In this document: piece by piece, positions 9,892 through 19,359 of the stretch
Numbering within the stretch: position 1 is the first letter of the stretch
Layout of the letters: each line of letters begins with the position of its first letter
Source: Erysipelotrichia bacterium
Lineage (GTDB): Bacteria > Bacillota_I > Bacilli_A > Erysipelotrichales > Erysipelotrichaceae
NCBI GenBank assembly: GCA_018333955.1
Contig: JAGXSD010000030.1
Coordinates: 85,760-149,759, forward strand
DNA length: 64,000 nucleotides
Reading direction: 5' to 3'
The notes under the pieces: model-generated
What the model saw: the letters and a program-made list of their open reading frames with translations, nothing else
Databases searched by the model: none
What the model was told of the DNA's origin: nothing
Position numbers and translations under genes: made by a program

Positions 9892-11905
9892 TACGAATCA
9901 CCTCCTTAATAATAGCTTCAAAGAACATATAGACTTGTTCAGTCATAATAATCACAATGAGTAAGACTAATGCAATGATAAGGATGAAAACAAGGGTTAA
10001 CACAATGCTTCGAATAGATTCTTTAACTGAATAATTATGTACTTCTTGAATCCCCAAGTATAGATTTACTCCAGTCCATAGGATTGCACCTTGTTGGAGG
10101 GTTTGTAGTAAGAAGGTTTCATTGTAGGTCAAGACATAACTTAATCCAATGATAGCCACATAGATAATCATGATTGGAGCTAAACTATATGCCACCATTT
10201 TAATAAGTTGAGTGAATGACCCTTCACCATCATTAATTGAAGATACAAGGTAATTACATAAGATGGCTAGGAAGATAATTGAGAAGAAACCAATAATCAC
10301 AGATTGCATATCCACGTCTTCAATCGCAATTAATTGATATATGAAGCCTTTGCCTAGCATGTACCATATAAAGACCAGGAAGAAGAGTCCTAAGATAATA
10401 AGTGCTCCTTTGATTGATCCTTTGCGACTTGTTTTTAAATCATAGAATGAATCAATAGGGTGTCTTAAGAATGCGAACATAAACAAGACATCACTTATAA
10501 TCTTGATTGAGGCAATTTTATGAAGTACATTCTTAACTGGCCTTAACCAGTCTGATTTTCTACGTGCTTTTCGAGTTATAGCTAAAAGGAAAGCAAGAAT
10601 GATACCTCCTAATAACACATTTCCTAAGTTAGTTTGAAGCCACTTATTTCTAACTTCCCAGAAAGCTTGAGAGTAATAGAAGCGATTGCCTGCAATCTTA
10701 AAGTGAAACATGGCTTCATCATATTGTTCGGTATACATGTAATTCATGCCTATTCCGTTATGAGCTAAGACTGACATTTGATTCAATCTTAAAACACGCT
10801 CCCATAATACGGTGGCTTGTTCATACTCCCCTTGATTAAATAAGTTAATTGCCGCGTAGATTTGAGAGGCATATTCAGTAGGTTCAAAGGATTGAAGGAA
10901 AGACTTCTCACCATCTAACACCCATAATTGACCTTTCGAGTCCACTGATATGGATGAAATGCTATCAAAGAGTCCCGCAATATCATAATTCGCATAGGAT
11001 GAACCAAAACTAAAGATGTATTGACCATCATTGGTATAGACAAAGATTAACCCAGATTTTGATGCCCCATAGATAATGCCTTTATCATCTGTGGTCAAGT
11101 CAACTAAATCACTAGGTCCCCATGTATATTGGTTCGCAAACATGTTTTGACCTGCTGTATTATGTTTTTTAACCCCATGCATGTTTGTGCCCATGGTGGT
11201 GGTGTAAACAATGCCTTTATTATCAAGATATACATTTGTAAAGGTTGTTGGAACACGTCCTAAAAGTAAAGCTTTTTGAGCTTCTGTAAAGAAGAAGTCT
11301 TGAAGCATCTGGACAAGATTTAATCTCACACGATTTGATGTGAAATATCCTAAGAATTCACCCGCATTAGAAAGTTGAATAACTCCGTTATAGACTCCTT
11401 CAGAAACAATGTACATGTTTCGACGATTATCCACTGCTACTTTAAAGGGCTTATAGTTTGTATCTCCAAATGAAGCTGTGGTTGGTCTTTCAAAGGTTTC
11501 AATCAGCTCTCCTGTGCTTGAAAATCTTAATACCATAGCCGCCGCAGGATCGGCGACATATATATCACCATTGGTTGCGAGAGTGACACCTGTCGGGGTT
11601 CTCATCAAAGGATGAGTAATAATTTGAACAACTGTATCCGTATTCGTATCATACTCCACAATACGAGCATTATCTTTATCCGCAATAAATAAATGATCAC
11701 GCGCATCAAACACAGAATCTTGAGGTGATTTTAAACCAAGATTAGTCAAGGTACGTTTCGGTAAATAAGCATCTTGGGTCCAAACAATCTCATACTTAGC
11801 ATTCAATGTACGCGTTCTTGAAGTTGCGGAAGACGCCGCAAGTGGAGTGATACTAAATCCTAATATAAGGAAGAAGAGAACAATCTTTTTAAGTAGTGAT
11901 GTCAT
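9878..11905 (-). CDS. NHL-propeller / TPR / YIP1-like membrane protein
   Basis: 675 aa. The order is a signal peptide (about 1-25), a six-bladed NHL/SMP-30-like beta-propeller (about 35-345, with repeats such as GDIYVADPAAAMVLRFS), a short TPR-like helical part (about 350-415, YEQATVLWERVLRLNQMS), a membrane segment near 430, and a YIP1-like domain with about five membrane spans (about 465-675). The propeller should face outside and the C-terminus sits in the membrane. It is translated from AGGAGG 7 bp before the ATG and lies 10 bp after the permease gene. A role in capturing glucan or organising the transporter is plausible but unproven. Confidence 0.65.
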   Translation of the reverse strand: MTSLLKKIVLFFLILGFSITPLAASSATSRTRTLNAKYEIVWTQDAYLPKRTLTNLGLKSPQDSVFDARDHLFIADKDNARIVEYDTNTDTVVQIITHPLMRTPTGVTLATNGDIYVADPAAAMVLRFSSTGELIETFERPTTASFGDTNYKPFKVAVDNRRNMYIVSEGVYNGVIQLSNAGEFLGYFTSNRVRLNLVQMLQDFFFTEAQKALLLGRVPTTFTNVYLDNKGIVYTTTMGTNMHGVKKHNTAGQNMFANQYTWGPSDLVDLTTDDKGIIYGASKSGLIFVYTNDGQYIFSFGSSYANYDIAGLFDSISSISVDSKGQLWVLDGEKSFLQSFEPTEYASQIYAAINLFNQGEYEQATVLWERVLRLNQMSVLAHNGIGMNYMYTEQYDEAMFHFKIAGNRFYYSQAFWEVRNKWLQTNLGNVLLGGIILAFLLAITRKARRKSDWLRPVKNVLHKIASIKIISDVLFMFAFLRHPIDSFYDLKTSRKGSIKGALIILGLFFLVFIWYMLGKGFIYQLIAIEDVDMQSVIIGFFSIIFLAILCNYLVSSINDGEGSFTQLIKMVAYSLAPIMIIYVAIIGLSYVLTYNETFLLQTLQQGAILWTGVNLYLGIQEVHNYSVKESIRSIVLTLVFILIIALVLLIVIIMTEQVYMFFEAIIKEVIRNVTN

Positions 11906-11915
11906 CTTTGTCCTC

Positions 11916-12785
11916 CTATTTCATTCCAGAATGGCTCATGGTGTTCATGACCTTCGATTGAAGCGCAATAAAGATGAATAAATTAGGTAAGAACATAATC
12001 AAACCTGCTGCTGCCGCCATGCCTACGCCCGCAATCGAGTTTGAAGCATTGGTTAAAGAACTTAGGTAGAATGCAAAGTTTTTTAATGTTTCATTAGTAA
12101 TGTAAAGCGCTGAAGCTTCAGTGGCATTCCAGGAAACTTGGAAAGTTAAAATCCCTACAGTCGCTAAAGCAGGTCTGACTAAAGGTATGACGATTTTTGT
12201 AAGTATTTGCCAATCATTTGCACCGTCTAAACGTGCTGCTTCAATCACCGCATCTGGTACTTGATCCATAAACTGTTTGACTAAAAATAATCCTACAGGT
12301 AGTGCTAAAGCAGGAAGGATGTGAGCTAAGAAATTATCTGTTAATCCTGTTTGTTTAATAATGAGATAGCGAGGAATTGCTACCGCAATCGGAACAAACA
12401 TCAACGCCACTTGGTTTACACTAAACAACCAATTTTTTGCTTTGAATTTCTTCTTAGATAAAATATACGCTGCACCTGCGGTTACCATGATTGATAAGAA
12501 CACTGTTGCGGAGGTTGCCACGATGGAGTTAAACAAATAACGTGTCATCGGTACACCCGTTGTGGAGGAAGTACGCCATAAATCCGTGAAATTTTGGAAA
12601 GTTGGTTTAATCACAAAAAAGCGTGGAGGAAACATAAATAGTTCATCCAAAGGTTTGAATGCTTGGTTAATGATATACACCACTGGTAAGATCATGAATA
12701 ATGCCATCGGAATCAAGAAGAAGTAGAACTTCAACTGTGACTTATCAAATCGCTTAGGATTAATCTTTGTGCCTTGAAATGCCAT
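11916..12785 (-). CDS. ABC sugar transporter permease, MalG type (pair B)
   Basis: 289 aa from the ATG at 12785, which has AAGGAGG 8 bp upstream; an in-frame start at 12827 would lie inside the upstream gene. Six membrane segments and the EAA loop EAARLDGANDWQILT identify a CUT1 MalG-type subunit. It forms a second permease pair with the gene at 12799. Sequence clearly differs from pair A, so these are two distinct transporters rather than a recent duplication. Confidence 0.9.
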   Translation of the reverse strand: MAFQGTKINPKRFDKSQLKFYFFLIPMALFMILPVVYIINQAFKPLDELFMFPPRFFVIKPTFQNFTDLWRTSSTTGVPMTRYLFNSIVATSATVFLSIMVTAGAAYILSKKKFKAKNWLFSVNQVALMFVPIAVAIPRYLIIKQTGLTDNFLAHILPALALPVGLFLVKQFMDQVPDAVIEAARLDGANDWQILTKIVIPLVRPALATVGILTFQVSWNATEASALYITNETLKNFAFYLSSLTNASNSIAGVGMAAAAGLIMFLPNLFIFIALQSKVMNTMSHSGMK

Positions 12786-12798
12786 ATGTTTTTCCTCC

Positions 12799-13734
12799 TT
12801 ATCGATCCGAGAATAGGCGATATGCAAGTTTGGAGAAGCCCCAAACCATTAATAATAGTGCTACTGAAATCGCAGCTGCATATCCCATCTCATAACGTTG
12901 AAATCCATAGTCCTCAATATGGTTAATAATCAACTGCCCCGCATATTGAGGTGTGGGGTTAGACCCCGATAATGCAACACCAATCCAACCACTGTTAAAC
13001 GCTCCCACAATCGCCATGACTGCACCAAACAACATTTGTGAGTGCATAGAAGGAATAGTGATATAAATGACTTCTTGAAGTTTGTTTTTGATACCATCCA
13101 TATAAGCTGCTTCATAAAGCTCTTCATTGGTATTGATAATCCCAGCCAACATAGCTAAGAATCCAATCCCCATAGCACTCCATAACCCAACAATAATCAT
13201 GATGTTCATAAGGTAAGCTGGATCTTGTAAGAACTGTAATGGTTTGGTAATCCAACCCCATTGAATAAGTAAAGCATTGATATAACCAGCTTCATTCCCT
13301 GAAAATAACGTTCTCCAAACTACCGCAATAAATACACCTCCCACCATGGAGGGTGTATAGATAGCTAAAGCTAATACAGTACGTGGCTTAACTTGAATTT
13401 GAGCTAACATCCAAGCTAAGAAGAAAGACAAGAAATATCCACCTGGGCCTACAATAAGTGAGTACTTAAAGGTGTTAGGTAAAACATATTTTAAGAAGAT
13501 TTCATCTTGAGTTAAGAGCGTGATGTAATTAAGTAGCCCTTGAAACTCTGGAAATTGAATTGAGTTAAAGTAAGTTAGTGATAATCCAATGGCTATCGCC
13601 ACTGGAACAGCCACAAAGAGCGAAAACATTAATGCATATGGAAGCAACATCCAAAAAATCGCGAACCATTCACCTAAAGTTCCATTTTGATATCGACGAG
13701 CAATATCACTAGATATTTTTTTCATTGGTGCCAT
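12799..13734 (-). CDS. ABC sugar transporter permease, MalF type (pair B)
   Basis: 311 aa. Six membrane spans; the EAA loop region reads [15 protein letters not shown] and lacks the usual GA after the DG, a mild departure from the consensus. The start ATG at 13734 has GGAGC about 8 bp upstream, inside the end of the preceding solute-binding gene (3-bp gap). It is co-transcribed with the large solute-binding protein upstream, which is probably its cognate receptor. Confidence 0.88.
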   Translation of the reverse strand: MAPMKKISSDIARRYQNGTLGEWFAIFWMLLPYALMFSLFVAVPVAIAIGLSLTYFNSIQFPEFQGLLNYITLLTQDEIFLKYVLPNTFKYSLIVGPGGYFLSFFLAWMLAQIQVKPRTVLALAIYTPSMVGGVFIAVVWRTLFSGNEAGYINALLIQWGWITKPLQFLQDPAYLMNIMIIVGLWSAMGIGFLAMLAGIINTNEELYEAAYMDGIKNKLQEVIYITIPSMHSQMLFGAVMAIVGAFNSGWIGVALSGSNPTPQYAGQLIINHIEDYGFQRYEMGYAAAISVALLLMVWGFSKLAYRLFSDR

Positions 13735-13737
13735 CTT

Positions 13738-16641
13738 TTATTGCTCCTTCGCTTTTGCAATTTGCTCTTTAATCCAAAATACATCGAAGACTTGGTATGG
13801 TCTAATGACCTCTCCATTGCGATCTAAGAAACCAAACTCAATCATCTTTCTTCTAATCTCACGATCAATGGTTTGTTTTTGTCTATCAATCGCAATTCTT
13901 ACAGGTGTTCCATCAAAAACAGTCGTATTCCAAATATCTGACATGCCACGCTCAAGCATATATTGTCCTGGTGTTCTTGGTACGTCATTGAGCCACTGTG
14001 ATTGTTCCAATATGACAAGCTTATCTTCATATTCAATTGGTGAGTTTGCCACAGCTTCAAGGTTAGCGCTTAACCACACATATTCTGGTCCATAGGTTGA
14101 TTGAAGATTGTAAGCAAAGTTTGTTTGGGTCTCTGTTTCCATCCACCATTTCATGAAATCCCAACTTTGTTGTGGTTTGTCCGTGTTCGCAAACACCATT
14201 CCAGATGTTCCGTTCACAATATCCCAACGAACGACTTCACCCTCACTATTGATAGTTCCAGGATATGGAGCTAATGCCCATTGTCCAGCAAGTTCTGGTG
14301 CTGCATTTTTAATTTGTAAATATGTTCCAAAATCCGCTATTCCCACTGGTAAGGTTCCATATCTGAATGAGTTGTAGAATGATGGAACTTGTTCTGGGAT
14401 AGAGTATGTGGTAAAGAGTTCACTCAAGAAACGAATACCCGCAACTGCTTCTGGTGAATCAATCCCTGAGCGATATCCACTACTATCATACAGAGATCCC
14501 CCATATTGATAGATAAATGGACTGGTTTGATAGAACCACTTTAAGCTTCCGCCACCAGCTGTGAGATAGTAGAAATTCATACCATAACGTTGAAGTTCTG
14601 GAAGGAGATCAAGTACATCTTGCCAAGTATCAGGCACTCCTAAATCAAGTCCATTAAAGATATCAGTACGATAAATTAAAGTATGAAAATCAAGTGTCTC
14701 TGGTAATGCATATGAGCGACCTTCGTAAAGATATGGCACAAATGCTCCTGGAGCCATGGTACTTCCTACCTTCCAATAGTCATCAAAGTCACTCAAAGGA
14801 TAGGCGGCCCCACGGATTGCAAAGTCAAATGGCATATAGGACGGTAATCCTAAAGCCACATCTGGAGATTGATTGGCAGCATTGGCTAAGATAAGTCTAT
14901 TCACATCAGGCATAACCGAGATTTTAACTTTAATCCCTGTCTTTTGAGTAAAGTCAGCATCCACAAGTTTTTGCATCGTATCCACATAAGTTATTGAGCG
15001 GTTTACCCATACATTTAACATTTCGGGATCTTTTTTAGCGACATATTTTTGAGACGTGAACGAAGCAATAAATGATTGAATTCCTGAACTTAATTTAGAT
15101 AACCAACTTGCTTCCGCAATCATGCTAGTTTCAACATTTGATACCGCAATTTCATTGAGGGATAAAGCTTGGTTTGCTAGTTCAGTTAAACTAATCCCAA
15201 TCATTTCAGTGACTGAACCTTGTTGAGAATATAAATCATCAAGATACAGAGGAAGTTCATCTGGTTTTTCTCTCATTTTACGTATTTTAAATAATGCTTT
15301 TTGTAAATAAGAAAGCGTAGTGGAATTAGCACCATTTGGAGCATAAATTGCTGTTTGTGCAATGACAGTTTCGATTAATGTTTCATAAGCTTCAAGAACG
15401 GACTCAGTTTCAGGTAAGAAACTGGTCAATTTCCATGTTCGATTACGGTCGACTTCTTTACCTGTTATTTTTCGTATATCTAAAGCAAATTGATTGATAT
15501 GATCAATCATTAATTGAAGTGTATCTAATGATGCTTGAATTGGAGCTGTTTCAGCACGAAGAGTTAACGTTTGTTCTCCTTTTTCAAGATAAAACCAATA
15601 AGGATTGCCTTGCGCATCTTTTAGTGTTTCAACACCCCATTTTGCGGTTCCTGTAGGTTTAAATGCATAATATTCCACTTCTTTGAATGGAATTTGACCA
15701 TTAATTGAAATAGATCTGAATACAGAGAAATCAGGTCTATCATTGACATAATGGAATGATAGTTTATAGTACCCATTTTCTGGGACATTCAATACGAAAT
15801 CTACAGCTTGTCCAGATTTATTCCATGATAAGCCATCGATAATATTAAGTTTTTTATCAACAGGATCATAAGGACTTACTGAGACTGATGGATGTGAACT
15901 TAAACGAACAAATGAAGAGTTTTTTGAACTATAGGCTATCGCATTAATCTTTTCTTCAAATGGAGTATTTTGGTTAACTTGACTTGGTGCAACATAAGAA
16001 GGTAGATCCCATGGCGTCGTCGCACGAAGTGCACTGAAATCAATAGAATCAGAAGAAACGTTTGTAATGGTAATGACATTTTTCCCTTCAGATAACATGT
16101 ACCCTAAAGGACGGCTTGTGGAGTAGGTATTGTTATAGAAATCTAACCATCTAAAAGTGTTATCAGCAACCTGATTAGGAAGTGATTCATCACCATAGCT
16201 ATCTAAAGTGAAGTTTTTAGATTCATCACGCCAACGAATTGCAACATCTACTGTAGCTGATTCACGAAACTGAATGACACCATTAATGCTTACTCGTAGG
16301 ATAGGGTTAATGAGTGTTCTTTCTCTTACGCGTACAAGTGCTTGTAGGTGTGCTTGTGCTTCTTTATCCGAGTCTAACTCAAATGTAAGTGTTCCCATAG
16401 GTTCTAATGTGAACACTTCAGGTAATTGAACTTCAATGTTTTGTTCTAATTGAGCACTCGAATTAAAACGCCAAAAATCCAAGTGTGTTGTTCTTGGTTG
16501 ACGTAATGCAGATGATAAACGCTGATATGCTTGTTGTGATGCAAACTCACTTGGCACTTCATTTATATTCGTTGGTGAACACCCTGAAAGTGTTGATAGA
16601 GCTACAAACATTACTATCGAGATTTTAACAAACCATGTCAT
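13738..16641 (-). CDS. Giant solute-binding lipoprotein with N-terminal carbohydrate-binding-like modules
   Basis: 967 aa, roughly twice the usual receptor length. The signal ends in the lipobox LSGC. Residues about 40-375 contain two beta-rich segments resembling galactose-binding-fold CBMs; the second includes NGYYKLSFHYVNDRPDF and GEQTLTLRAE. A helical stretch follows (about 380-540), then a family 1 extracellular solute-binding domain (about 545-960) with NQSPDVALGLPSYMPFDFA and GTSGMVFANT. It starts the nine-gene operon reading down to 2797 and has GGAGG before the ATG. The fused modules may hold polymeric glucan close to the transporter; this is an inference. Confidence 0.8.
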   Translation of the reverse strand: MTWFVKISIVMFVALSTLSGCSPTNINEVPSEFASQQAYQRLSSALRQPRTTHLDFWRFNSSAQLEQNIEVQLPEVFTLEPMGTLTFELDSDKEAQAHLQALVRVRERTLINPILRVSINGVIQFRESATVDVAIRWRDESKNFTLDSYGDESLPNQVADNTFRWLDFYNNTYSTSRPLGYMLSEGKNVITITNVSSDSIDFSALRATTPWDLPSYVAPSQVNQNTPFEEKINAIAYSSKNSSFVRLSSHPSVSVSPYDPVDKKLNIIDGLSWNKSGQAVDFVLNVPENGYYKLSFHYVNDRPDFSVFRSISINGQIPFKEVEYYAFKPTGTAKWGVETLKDAQGNPYWFYLEKGEQTLTLRAETAPIQASLDTLQLMIDHINQFALDIRKITGKEVDRNRTWKLTSFLPETESVLEAYETLIETVIAQTAIYAPNGANSTTLSYLQKALFKIRKMREKPDELPLYLDDLYSQQGSVTEMIGISLTELANQALSLNEIAVSNVETSMIAEASWLSKLSSGIQSFIASFTSQKYVAKKDPEMLNVWVNRSITYVDTMQKLVDADFTQKTGIKVKISVMPDVNRLILANAANQSPDVALGLPSYMPFDFAIRGAAYPLSDFDDYWKVGSTMAPGAFVPYLYEGRSYALPETLDFHTLIYRTDIFNGLDLGVPDTWQDVLDLLPELQRYGMNFYYLTAGGGSLKWFYQTSPFIYQYGGSLYDSSGYRSGIDSPEAVAGIRFLSELFTTYSIPEQVPSFYNSFRYGTLPVGIADFGTYLQIKNAAPELAGQWALAPYPGTINSEGEVVRWDIVNGTSGMVFANTDKPQQSWDFMKWWMETETQTNFAYNLQSTYGPEYVWLSANLEAVANSPIEYEDKLVILEQSQWLNDVPRTPGQYMLERGMSDIWNTTVFDGTPVRIAIDRQKQTIDREIRRKMIEFGFLDRNGEVIRPYQVFDVFWIKEQIAKAKEQ

Positions 16642-16715
16642 TGTTTTCCTCCATTATATTTCAACCATAGACATTCAAAAAAAGATGATAGTTCTATGAT
16701 GATTGTTATACTCTT

Positions 16716-16756
16716 ATTCTATCAAAGCGCTTACATGATTACAAGAAAACGTTTTC
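16716..16756 (-). promoter_or_regulatory. Operon promoter with two overlapping operators
   Basis: On the minus strand a -35 TTGTAA (16739-16744) and -10 TAGAAT (16716-16721) are separated by exactly 17 nt. The spacer holds TGTAAGCGCTTTGA (16722-16735), matching the cre consensus at 13 of 14 positions. The perfect palindrome GAAAACGTTTTC (16745-16756) abuts the -35. Occupation of either site would block RNA polymerase, so this promoter of the long operon should be repressed by a LacI/CcpA-family protein. Confidence 0.8.
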
Positions 16757-16767
16757 GTTAATTCAAT

Positions 16768-16793
16768 AAAAAAGAGACATCCGAAGATGTCTC
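16768..16793 (-). terminator. Rho-independent terminator after the solute-binding gene
   Basis: Minus strand: GAGACATC, loop TTCG, GATGTCTC (stem 16774-16793), then six T. It lies just after the stop of the gene at 16802 and insulates it from the downstream operon promoter. Confidence 0.9.
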
Positions 16794-16801
16794 GCATGAA
16801 A

Positions 16802-18412
16802 TTATTCGAAATCTGAAGCTTTACGTCCGTAGAATTGGATTAATCCTTGGCGTAATGCATTTGAAGATTCATCAAAGCGTTGGTTGAACGCAGTATTCCA
16901 ATCACCTAATTTAGATTTAACATTGTCTGCCCAGTTAGCATCAGTGCGGCTTGCACCAGCAACTTCTGGATTCCACATATTTAACCATTCGTATAGGATT
17001 GGTCTACTTGCACCTTCAAAGTTGTAAGTCCATGGGTATGCTTTGTCAGAGACTGCCCAGAATTGTCCAGCTTCCCAAATACGTAATACTTCGTGGAAAC
17101 CAGGCATACGGTTAGGATCTTTAAATCTTGCATGGTTTGGAGTTGAGAACCAAATATCCATTTGTTTTTGGAATTCTTCACCAGTAACTAATGGGAATGA
17201 GTCATTTAATGCAGTTTTTAGAATTTCGCCATCTAAGAACATTTGATCAGCGCGAGCTTGCATTGAACGAGTATCACCAGCCCAGAATGCTGCGAAAGTA
17301 TAAGCTAATTTTGTTTTAGCTGTTTCTTCTTCAGTACATTCAGGATTGCCATCAAGCATACAGTAGTTGTAAACAGCTAGAGGGTCAAGTACTACACCAA
17401 CAGTGTTTGGTTGATAAGGTGTAGATGGACGAGGATAGATATCCCAGTCAGCTGATTTACAAACACCCCAGTGGTTAGGATCTGGATTAGCACAGTCGCC
17501 CATCATCCAAGGATCTCCACCATTAGTTAAAATCTTGTTTTCCATAAAGAATTTGAATGACCACCACCAGTTAGCGTTCATGACTTCGTCAGAAACTAAA
17601 CCAAGGTCTCTTTGTGGCCAAATAGCTACTCTAGACCAACGTGGGATATAGTCGATTAAAGCTTTAACTTGATCATTATTCACGTCAACAAATGCACCTG
17701 AACCATTATAGTTGAACATTTGTTGTTCAAAAGTAGTAGTTCCAGTACGGATAAAGTCAAATTCTGTGTCCATTGTTCCCCAGAAATTAACACCATCAGC
17801 TTTAGCAATAAAACTTGTATATTGTTCGATTGTCCAAGTAGGTCCTGGAACGTCAATATTATTGTCTTCTGCTAAGGCTTTATTAATGTAAACTCCCCAA
17901 GGTTGTAGGAATTGAGGAACTCCAGCTTGGAATCCATAATAGTTCATCATACCCATTACGGAAGTGTTGAAGGTTTTGTATAGTGGGTCATCTTTAAATT
18001 GTGACAAGTCAGCTACTAAACCTCTAGAAATGTCTCCAACTAAATCTGTACTAGCATAAACATCAGGGTATTTACCATATTCAGCTTTGAAGTTTTCTAG
18101 CTCTTGTTGCCAGCTTACTCCATTGTCGTTTGGTCCACCACTCTTAGCAAATACATTAATCTTAACGTTTGGATAAAGTTGATTGAAAGCTTTTGCGACC
18201 GCATAAGCAGCTGCATTATTTTGTCCTTTCAAATCTTCCGGTGCTAATTCTTTACGTCCGATATCTTCCATATAAGTGCCGTCGCCGGACCAAAGCATGA
18301 TTGTGATTTCACCTTCTACTTTGGAGTCAAGTTGTTTATAACTTGGAGCACAGCCTGTCAACATGGAAGAGATTAGAACGATAGAGAATAATAAAACGAT
18401 TATCTTCTTCAT
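16802..18412 (-). CDS. Sugar ABC transporter solute-binding lipoprotein
   Basis: 536 aa from the ATG at 18412, which is preceded by GGAGGGAC and opens the signal MKKIIVLLFSIVLISSML with lipobox LTGC. An upstream in-frame start at 18472 would lie inside the operator and promoter. The mature part is a family 1 solute-binding protein (EITIMLWSGDG...) rich in tryptophan, as expected for glycan ligands. It is monocistronic, with its own three-operator promoter and a strong terminator, so it can be expressed in excess over the permeases. It may serve permease pair A, which has no receptor gene of its own in the operon. Confidence 0.9.
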   Translation of the reverse strand: MKKIIVLLFSIVLISSMLTGCAPSYKQLDSKVEGEITIMLWSGDGTYMEDIGRKELAPEDLKGQNNAAAYAVAKAFNQLYPNVKINVFAKSGGPNDNGVSWQQELENFKAEYGKYPDVYASTDLVGDISRGLVADLSQFKDDPLYKTFNTSVMGMMNYYGFQAGVPQFLQPWGVYINKALAEDNNIDVPGPTWTIEQYTSFIAKADGVNFWGTMDTEFDFIRTGTTTFEQQMFNYNGSGAFVDVNNDQVKALIDYIPRWSRVAIWPQRDLGLVSDEVMNANWWWSFKFFMENKILTNGGDPWMMGDCANPDPNHWGVCKSADWDIYPRPSTPYQPNTVGVVLDPLAVYNYCMLDGNPECTEEETAKTKLAYTFAAFWAGDTRSMQARADQMFLDGEILKTALNDSFPLVTGEEFQKQMDIWFSTPNHARFKDPNRMPGFHEVLRIWEAGQFWAVSDKAYPWTYNFEGASRPILYEWLNMWNPEVAGASRTDANWADNVKSKLGDWNTAFNQRFDESSNALRQGLIQFYGRKASDFE

Positions 18413-18443
18413 CTTGTCCCTCCTGTGGATTACTTCTAAATTC

Positions 18444-18524
18444 ATATTATCATGGTACGAAAACGTTTTCAACTACTTTGTAAAGCGTTTACAACATTTT
18501 TTTACGAATTTGTAAGCGCTAACA
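18444..18524 (-). promoter_or_regulatory. Promoter with three operator-like palindromes
   Basis: Minus strand -35 TTGAAA (18467-18472) and -10 TAATAT (18444-18449) with a 17-nt spacer. GAAAACGTTTTC (18459-18470) straddles the -35 and spacer. Upstream are TGTAAAGCGTTTACA (18479-18493) and TGTAAGCGCTAACA (18511-18524). The spacing suggests cooperative or looping repression of the solute-binding gene at 16802-18412. Confidence 0.78.
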
Positions 18525-18632
18525 AGTAAAACTGGATTTTTTTGAGTAATGTGAATTCTTGATTGAGTTTTTTCAAAAAACATTCAAAAAAATTACAGTG
18601 TTTTCACAAATTCTAAGCTGATATTCAAAGCT

Positions 18633-19346
18633 TTATTGGTAAACTCTAATAGATTCAACTTCTAGTGTTGCTGGTAAACATGAGTAGTCAATGGGTCCAC
18701 CGAATCCTCCACCCATCGCAACGTTTAGTATTAAGTAGTGAGGTTTATCAAATGGCCATGAATCTGCATAGTCTTTCTTATAGAAGACGCATTGTACAAC
18801 TCCATCGACTTCAAATGCAATTTTCTCTTCGTCCCAATCTAAAGCATAATCATGAAATTCTTCACTTACACCTTTATACTTGACCACATGAGTAATCTGA
18901 GTACGATCACGATGGTTGTATTTACCAGTATGAAGACTGAAGTGAAGAGTATCTTGATCACGACCCACATGTTCGATGATATCAATTTCTCCCATGTGAG
19001 GCCATCCATGATTCTCTTCATCAATGCCTAACATCCATACCGCTGGCCAAGTTCCTTGTCCAGCAGGTAGTTTAGCACGAATCTCAAAGCGACCATAAAG
19101 CCAATGTTGTTTTCCACGACTTACTAAACGTGTCGAAGTAATTGGGCTACCTTTCATTTCTTGTGCACGCGCTGTAATCACTAATTTGCCATCTTTAATG
19201 ATGACATTATCCGGATTAGCCTTGGTGTAATATTGAACTTCTCGATTACCCCAACCCTTTCCTCCTACATCATAATCCCAATGATTTTCATTAGGTAAGC
19301 CATCTTGTTCGAAGTTCTCTTCAAACACTAAAACACGATCTTTCAT
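18633..19346 (-). CDS. Second GH16 beta-glucanase, no signal peptide (predicted cytosolic)
   Basis: 237 aa. The sequence begins MKDRVLVFEENFEQDG, directly in the catalytic domain, with no signal or anchor. The signature GEIDIIEHVGRD carries the ExDxxE catalytic triad, and GWGNREVQYYTK and MGGGFGG match the lipoprotein GH16 at 418, so the two are paralogues. GGAGG lies 8 bp before the ATG at 19346, which makes a missing signal peptide unlikely. An intracellular endo-glucanase implies that fairly long laminari-oligosaccharides are imported. It is monocistronic with its own regulated promoter. Confidence 0.9.
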   Translation of the reverse strand: MKDRVLVFEENFEQDGLPNENHWDYDVGGKGWGNREVQYYTKANPDNVIIKDGKLVITARAQEMKGSPITSTRLVSRGKQHWLYGRFEIRAKLPAGQGTWPAVWMLGIDEENHGWPHMGEIDIIEHVGRDQDTLHFSLHTGKYNHRDRTQITHVVKYKGVSEEFHDYALDWDEEKIAFEVDGVVQCVFYKKDYADSWPFDKPHYLILNVAMGGGFGGPIDYSCLPATLEVESIRVYQ

Positions 19347-19359
19347 TCTAACATCCTCC

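Noticed and set aside
18412..18472. Upstream in-frame start for the solute-binding protein
   Set aside because: It would begin inside the operator and -35 box; the ATG at 18412 has GGAGG and starts the lipoprotein signal.
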